A stretch of DNA of 10,116 nt from positions 1 through 10,116 of the forward strand of contig JAQGJI010000109.1 of the NCBI GenBank assembly GCA_028290685.1, read 5' to 3'. This DNA comes from Devosia sp. GTDB lineage: Bacteria; Pseudomonadota; Alphaproteobacteria; Rhizobiales; Devosiaceae. Shown one piece after another: positions 6,916 to 10,116 of the stretch (position 1 is its first letter; each line of letters begins with the position of its first letter). The notes beneath the pieces are model-generated. The model made no database searches. It saw only the letters and a program-made list of their open reading frames with translations, and was not told where the DNA came from. Both the position numbers and the translations under genes were made by a program.

Positions 6916-6942
6916 ATGCTACCTTGCCAGAGCATACGTCAA
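6916..6942 (-). promoter_or_regulatory. Candidate promoter of the FkbM methyltransferase gene
   Basis: On the minus strand TTGACG (6937-6942) and TAGCAT (6916-6921) are 15 bases apart, about 43 bases before the ATG. The -35 box is good for alphaproteobacteria, but the spacer is short and the -10 box partial. Confidence 0.35.
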
Positions 6943-6950
6943 GTTACTTA

Positions 6951-6965
6951 CCCCACCTTGTGGGG
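6951..6965. repeat. Short perfect hairpin between the DUF2382 and FkbM genes
   Basis: CCCCAC and GTGGGG form a six-base-pair stem with a three-base loop, flanked by AT-rich sequence. No T tract follows on the minus strand. It is one of three inverted repeats between 6951 and 7020. Confidence 0.4.
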
Positions 6966-6980
6966 AAGCCAGGATCGGGC

Positions 6981-6992
6981 CCGCCATGGCGG
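6981..6992. repeat. 12-base palindrome CCGCCATGGCGG
   Basis: This is a perfect palindrome in the spacer downstream of the DUF2382 gene. It could be a binding site or chance in GC-rich sequence; no function is visible. Confidence 0.3.
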
Positions 6993-7000
6993 CTGGCCAA

Positions 7001-7020
7001 GCGCCCGCCGTGGCAGGCGC
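7001..7020 (-). terminator. GC-rich hairpin downstream of the DUF2382 cassette
   Basis: Beginning about 10 bases after the stop of the DUF2382 gene on the minus strand, GCGCCTGC and GCGGGCGC pair over eight positions (one wobble) around the tetraloop CACG. Only TTGG follows, so the T tract is lacking. Position and stability suggest a transcription end or 3' stabiliser. Confidence 0.5.
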
Positions 7021-7030
7021 CCGGAACGGC

Positions 7031-7918
7031 CTAGCGGCGGCTCAGCCGGTCGGTGTCGGTCATGGTGCGATCGTCCTCGATCTCGACTTCGGTCTTGCGG
7101 ACGGTATCGGTGATCGTTTCCTGGCGCTCGGTGCTGTCCCGGCGCAGCGAGATTTCCTCGGTGACGCGGGCTTCCTTGCCAATCACGGCTTCCTCGGCAT
7201 GGGCCTCGGCCTCGATGGTGCGGTCGCGGAATGCCATGTCGCCATCGCTGAGCGGGCGGTCAACCGGGCGGCGATCAAGGGTGATGCGTTCTTCGTGCAG
7301 GTTCACATTGGCGCTGACGGGCTCCTCGCGCAGATAGGAGCGCACCCGCACCCGGCCCAGGTTGACGTCGCGCTTGCCAACGACCAGGCTCTCATCGACC
7401 ACGGGAATGACTTCATCGTCGTCCCGTTCGCCCAGGCGGTCGGTCGCGCCGAAGTCGCGGCTGCCCAGTGCAGCCGTGCCTTCGCCATAGCCCTCGGTGC
7501 CGGTATAGCCCTCGGTGCCGGCATTGGCCTGGTAGCCGCCCCAGCCTTCGGAGCGCCAGGACTGTTCGCGTTCGTCCAGGTCGATGGAGCCTTCGTCGTC
7601 CAGAATATCCACCGCCCGCTCGTAATGGGCCTGCTCCAGATCGCTGACCACGACCAGATAGCCGCCGCGGCTCAGCCCTTCGGCATAGGAATAGCGATCC
7701 TCGTCTGGCATGAAGAAATCGGCGAGCGAGGCGAAAAAGCCCTGGTGCTGCTCGCTGCGCTGGGTCACCGGGGTGTCGCTCTCATTGCCGGGCATGAGGC
7801 GAACACTGCTGGTCGGGATGCCGGCATCGATCAACCGGTCGACTGCCCGCTGGGCTTCCCTCTGGTTGTCGAAGATGGCCGACAGGGTGCGCGATGGCGT
7901 TGCTGAAATTTGGCTCAT
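7031..7918 (-). CDS. General stress protein 17M-like / DUF2382 (YsnF/AvaK) fusion protein
   Basis: This 295-residue protein has two recognisable parts. Residues about 11-117 resemble the general stress protein 17M (YflT) domain: SAIFDNQREAQRAVDRLIDAG, then a GGYLVVVSDLEQAHYERAVDILDDEG segment (split over 85-110). A Gly/Ser/Glu-rich linker (122-167) with a repeated GTEGY follows. Residues 168-281 are DUF2382: VIPVVDESLVVGKRDVN, VRVRSYLREEPV, ERITLDRRPVDRP, with a weaker second copy of the same strand pattern after 230. It is rich in charged residues, without signal peptide or membrane segment. Family members are linked to stress and desiccation tolerance, but the biochemical role is unknown. 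GAGGA lies nine bases before the ATG. The start is two bases after the stop of a second DUF2382 gene, so both form one operon under the EcfG-type promoter. Confidence 0.88.
   Translation of the reverse strand: MSQISATPSRTLSAIFDNQREAQRAVDRLIDAGIPTSSVRLMPGNESDTPVTQRSEQHQGFFASLADFFMPDEDRYSYAEGLSRGGYLVVVSDLEQAHYERAVDILDDEGSIDLDEREQSWRSEGWGGYQANAGTEGYTGTEGYGEGTAALGSRDFGATDRLGERDDDEVIPVVDESLVVGKRDVNLGRVRVRSYLREEPVSANVNLHEERITLDRRPVDRPLSDGDMAFRDRTIEAEAHAEEAVIGKEARVTEEISLRRDSTERQETITDTVRKTEVEIEDDRTMTDTDRLSRR
7487..7522 (-). repeat. Tandem 18-base repeat inside the DUF2382 gene linker
   Basis: Two adjacent copies of ATAGCCCTCGGTGCCGGY (plus-strand reading), differing at one base, encode a repeated six-residue GTEGY-type unit in the flexible linker. 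The near identity at the DNA level suggests a recent slippage duplication, so the linker length may vary among strains. Confidence 0.75.
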
Positions 7919-7920
7919 GT

Positions 7921-8319
7921 TCAGGTATCCTCTTCGTTGGCGTTTGCAATTGCATTGTCGGTTTCAATCACCGCCTGCTGCTTGCGCAGCGTCACCGGCA
8001 CCTCGACCGCTTGTGTCGTCGTTGTCTGGCGAATATGGATTTCCTCGCGCAAGACCAGCCGGGTCTCGACCACGAGAATTTCCTCGACCACCGGAATGAT
8101 GGTCGTATTGCCTTCGGTTCGCACCGGGGGTGCCGCATCGACCTCGCGATCGATCGCGACACGGCTGATTTCCACATCATGGCGCTCGAGCGCTGCGGAA
8201 ACGAGTTCCTCGCTCAACTGGGTCTGCGTATGAACGCGCACCCGGCCGGTCACCACGTCACGCTTTTGCAGCGTTGCAGTTTCCGTCACGATTTGCAGCA
8301 CATCATCGTCTTGTTGCAT
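7921..8319 (-). CDS. Small DUF2382 (YsnF/AvaK-type) protein
   Basis: This 132-residue protein consists only of DUF2382-like sequence in two halves. The first half is LQIVTETATLQKRDVVTG, RVRVHTQTQLSEELV, DVEISRVAIDREVDAAP. The second is TTIIPVVEEILVVETRL, LREEIHIRQTTTTQAVEV, TLRKQQAVIETD. The alternation of charged beta strands matches the domain in the following gene, so the two are paralogous. No enzyme motif, signal peptide or membrane helix is visible. I prefer the ATG at 8317-8319 to an upstream GTG at 8383-8385: the GTG has no Shine-Dalgarno and lies upstream of the EcfG-type promoter, whereas the ATG has a moderate purine stretch (ACGGAC) ahead. The tail (NAIANANEEDT) is polar. The function is unknown, probably a stress protein. 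Confidence 0.85.
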   Translation of the reverse strand: MQQDDDVLQIVTETATLQKRDVVTGRVRVHTQTQLSEELVSAALERHDVEISRVAIDREVDAAPPVRTEGNTTIIPVVEEILVVETRLVLREEIHIRQTTTTQAVEVPVTLRKQQAVIETDNAIANANEEDT

Positions 8320-8344
8320 GTCATTGTCCGTTCCGAGCCTTGCC

Positions 8345-8369
8345 AACGACCCCGACCCCGTATCGTTCC
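8345..8369 (-). promoter_or_regulatory. EcfG-type general stress response promoter
   Basis: On the minus strand GGAAC (8365-8369) and CGTT (8345-8348) are separated by exactly 16 bases, a perfect match to the consensus GGAAC-N16/17-CGTT of the alphaproteobacterial EcfG sigma factor (PhyR-NepR-EcfG pathway). Transcription would begin near 8338, leaving a leader of about 20 bases before the ATG at 8319. Its place directly before two stress-protein-like DUF2382 genes makes a chance match unlikely. Confidence 0.75.
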
Positions 8370-8484
8370 CGATGGTTCCGGGCACCGCGGATTTGTGAAC
8401 GGGGGAAATGGGGATTGGACGATCCCGTTAACCTTTTCTTGACCATCCGGCGCAAGAGTCGGAGGACGTGCATAGGGCTTTAAG

Positions 8485-8757
8485 ATGCGAAATATCGAAA
8501 TACTCGACAATGTCCGCTTACGCTTTCCCGGCCGGGACGCAGAATTCGATGTCGGGCTGGAAGTGGGTTCGGTCAGCGTGCTGATGGCGCAGGGGACTGC
8601 CCTGATCCAGCGCGAGCTGTCCGCCGCGGCCGTCGAGCAGTTGCGCCCCATTGCCGAGCGCTTTCGCTATGCCCTGGTTGCCACCCCTTCAGGGGAGCAG
8701 CTGATGAGCGTCAGCCTGCTGCACTGGTCCCGCCGTCCGCTGCTGCGCGTGGTGTAG
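8485..8757 (+). CDS. Conserved hypothetical protein, 90 residues
   Basis: I do not recognise a function. The protein starts MRNIEILDNVRLRFPGRDAE, continues with FDVGLEVGSVSVLMAQG, then a helical region (LSAAAVEQLRPIAERFRYAL), and ends with two basic strands (LLHWSRRPLLRVV). There are no cysteines, no signal peptide and no membrane segment, so it is probably a small soluble alpha/beta protein. The N-terminal pattern resembles small hypothetical proteins I associate with Hyphomicrobiales, but I cannot confirm this. The ATG has AGGG about eight bases upstream, and a stronger GGAGG lies too far away (8461-8465). It is divergent from the DUF2382 cassette across a 165-base region and 124 bases before pncB. 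Codon use fits its neighbours, which supports a real gene. Confidence 0.7.
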   Translation: MRNIEILDNVRLRFPGRDAEFDVGLEVGSVSVLMAQGTALIQRELSAAAVEQLRPIAERFRYALVATPSGEQLMSVSLLHWSRRPLLRVV

Positions 8758-8794
8758 CGGCCACCTGCCAGCCGCGCTGGCCCCTTTCAAGCAC

Positions 8795-8818
8795 CGGCAT
8801 CGGCCCGGGCCGATGCCG
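8795..8818 (+). repeat. Perfect 24-base palindrome, possible terminator hairpin
   Basis: CGGCATCGGC, CCGG and GCCGATGCCG make a completely self-complementary 24-base sequence, able to form a ten-base-pair stem with a four-base loop. It lies 37 bases after the stop of the 90-residue gene and 63 bases before pncB. Only a weak T-containing stretch (GCCTTTCC) follows some bases later. It could terminate the upstream gene, act in the pncB leader, or serve as a protein site on DNA. Confidence 0.6.
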
Positions 8819-8881
8819 AGCGACGCCTTTCCATCGTGCGGCACACGCGCTAAAAGCCAGTGCGCGCGACAAGGAACAGCA

Positions 8882-10116
8882 ATGGCGACGTATACCGACA
8901 TAGCCCGGCGGGTTTACAATCACACCTGGAAGCTCGACCCGATCGTGCGCTCGCTGCTTGATACCGATTTTTACAAGCTGTTGATGCTGCAGATGATCTG
9001 GGGGCTTTATCCGGGGGTCACCGCCAGCTTTTCCTTGATCAACCGCACCAGATCGGTGCGTCTGGCCGAAGAGATCGACATTGATGAACTGCGCGCCCAG
9101 CTCGATCATTGCCGCACGCTTCGGTTCTCCAAAAAGGAGATGATCTGGCTGGCCGGCAACAGCTTTTACGGTTCGCGCCAGATCTTTGAGCCGGCATTCC
9201 TGAAATGGCTCGAGAATTTCAGCCTGCCCGAATACCGGCTGGAAAAGCGCGACGGCCAGTTCGTGCTGGAGTTCCCGGGCCTGTGGCTCGAAACCACGAT
9301 GTGGGAAATTCCGGCTCTTGCCATCATCAATGAATTGCGTTCGCGCGCGGCGATGAAGCATTATGGGCCCTTCACCCTGGATGTGCTTTATGCCCGGGCC
9401 AAGGCCAAGATGTGGGGCAAGGTGGAGCGGCTGCAAAAGCTGCCCGAGCTGCGCATCTCCGATTTCGGCACCCGCCGCCGCCATTCGTTTTTATGGCAGC
9501 GCTGGTGCGTCGAGGCCCTCAAGGAGGGAATCGGGGAGGCCTTTACCGGCACCTCCAACGTCATGCTCGCCATGGACAACGACCTTGAGGCGCTGGGCAC
9601 CAATGCCCATGAACTGCCCATGGTTCTGGCGGCCCTGGCCAGGAGCGACGACGCCCTGCGTGCCGCGCCCTACCAGGTGCTGCAGGATTGGGAGAGCTAT
9701 TACGGGGGCAATCTCAAGATCGTCTTGCCCGATGCCTATGGCACCGAAGCCTTTCTCAAGCACGCCCCCGACTGGGTCGCCGACTGGACCGGCTTCCGCC
9801 CCGATTCCGCCCCCGCCATCGAAGGGGGCGAGCGGATCATTGCGTGGTGGAAGGAGCGGGGCCGGGACCCGCGCGAAAAACTCCTGATTTTCTCGGATGG
9901 GCTTGATGTCGATATGATCGAGGAAGCCTATCTGCATTTCGAGGGGCGCGTGCGCATGGCCTTTGGCTGGGGCACCAACCTGACCAATGATTTTGAGGAT
10001 TGCGCGCCCGATGGCCCCAATCCCGGGCTGGATCCGATTTCCATCGTGGCCAAGGTGAGCGAGGCCGATGGCCGCCCGGCCGTCAAGCTCTCCGACAACC
10101 CGGCCAAGGCCACCGG
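8882..10116 (+). CDS. pncB: Nicotinate phosphoribosyltransferase, C-terminus cut by window end
   Basis: PncB makes nicotinate mononucleotide from nicotinate and PRPP with ATP hydrolysis, the first step of the Preiss-Handler NAD salvage route. The window holds 411 codons and the frame is still open at the end, so the last part is missing. Visible signatures are LLDTDFYKLLMLQMIW (25-40), the family N-terminal motif; LRISDFGTRRRHSF (190-203); GTSNV (223-227); and LGTNAHELPM (238-247), where His243 is the residue equivalent to the phosphorylated histidine of the Salmonella enzyme. Further on come LIFSDGLDVD and FGWGTNLTND, matching the E. coli segments around 'FSDNLDL' and 'FGIGTRLT', and AVKLSDNPAKATG. 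The ATG has AAGGAA five to six bases upstream. It probably has its own promoter after the palindrome, but I see no convincing boxes. Confidence 0.96.
   Translation, partial: MATYTDIARRVYNHTWKLDPIVRSLLDTDFYKLLMLQMIWGLYPGVTASFSLINRTRSVRLAEEIDIDELRAQLDHCRTLRFSKKEMIWLAGNSFYGSRQIFEPAFLKWLENFSLPEYRLEKRDGQFVLEFPGLWLETTMWEIPALAIINELRSRAAMKHYGPFTLDVLYARAKAKMWGKVERLQKLPELRISDFGTRRRHSFLWQRWCVEALKEGIGEAFTGTSNVMLAMDNDLEALGTNAHELPMVLAALARSDDALRAAPYQVLQDWESYYGGNLKIVLPDAYGTEAFLKHAPDWVADWTGFRPDSAPAIEGGERIIAWWKERGRDPREKLLIFSDGLDVDMIEEAYLHFEGRVRMAFGWGTNLTNDFEDCAPDGPNPGLDPISIVAKVSEADGRPAVKLSDNPAKAT

Noticed and set aside
6662..7906. 414-codon open frame on the plus strand spanning the FkbM-DUF2382 spacer
   Set aside because: It is antisense to two real genes and shows no domain or plausible start context.
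8320..8385. GTG start extending the small DUF2382 protein by 22 residues
   Set aside because: There is no ribosome site before the GTG. The extension would also cover the EcfG-type promoter and lies upstream of the predicted transcript start.
8711..9484. 257-codon minus-strand frame opposite pncB
   Set aside because: pncB on the plus strand is certain from its motifs; the mirror frame has no recognisable content.

Overview
The window is GC-rich alphaproteobacterial chromosome, most likely from the order Hyphomicrobiales. Devosiaceae such as Devosia or Pelagibacterium is my best guess, but at low confidence. Three things point there: the gene order cmk-rpsA-sppA-ihfB-lapA domain-trpF, the divergent FYDLN-acid (TIGR02300) gene, and an EcfG-type promoter. 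Most of the window is densely packed housekeeping sequence. I see no insertion sequence, prophage, CRISPR array or origin, and no gene-free gap exceeds about 250 bases.

Left part (1-4924, minus strand, read right to left). The genes are cmk (CMP kinase), rpsA (ribosomal protein S1, apparently using a TTG start), a strong intrinsic terminator, a GNAT acetyltransferase, sppA (signal peptide peptidase), ihfB (IHF beta), a two-helix LapA-domain membrane protein and the first 23 codons of trpF. The terminator behind rpsA splits this into a cmk-rpsA unit and a GNAT-sppA-ihfB-lapA-trpF unit with short spacers. aroA, which commonly precedes cmk in this group, is not there.

Middle part (4925-5853). 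A 242-base divergent region holds a long interrupted inverted repeat. It leads into a very acidic TIGR02300 protein on the plus strand whose four zinc-ribbon cysteine positions are all replaced. A tRNA-Ala(GGC) gene follows, with the diagnostic G3:U70 pair and an encoded CCA end.

Right part (5854-10116). On the minus strand are an FkbM-family methyltransferase with a DUF4214-like N-terminal domain, then a two-gene cassette of DUF2382 (YsnF/AvaK-type) proteins. The first cassette gene is a small DUF2382-only protein. The second joins a general-stress-protein-17M-like domain to DUF2382. The cassette is preceded by a perfect match to the alphaproteobacterial general stress response promoter (GGAAC-N16-CGTT), so it is probably induced under stress. 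Divergent from it is a 90-residue protein I do not recognise functionally. Then, after a perfect 24-base palindrome, comes pncB (nicotinate phosphoribosyltransferase, NAD salvage), which runs off the window end.

The least explained parts are the stress-promoter-linked DUF2382 pair, the cysteine-less acidic TIGR02300 protein with its structured upstream region, and the 90-residue protein.
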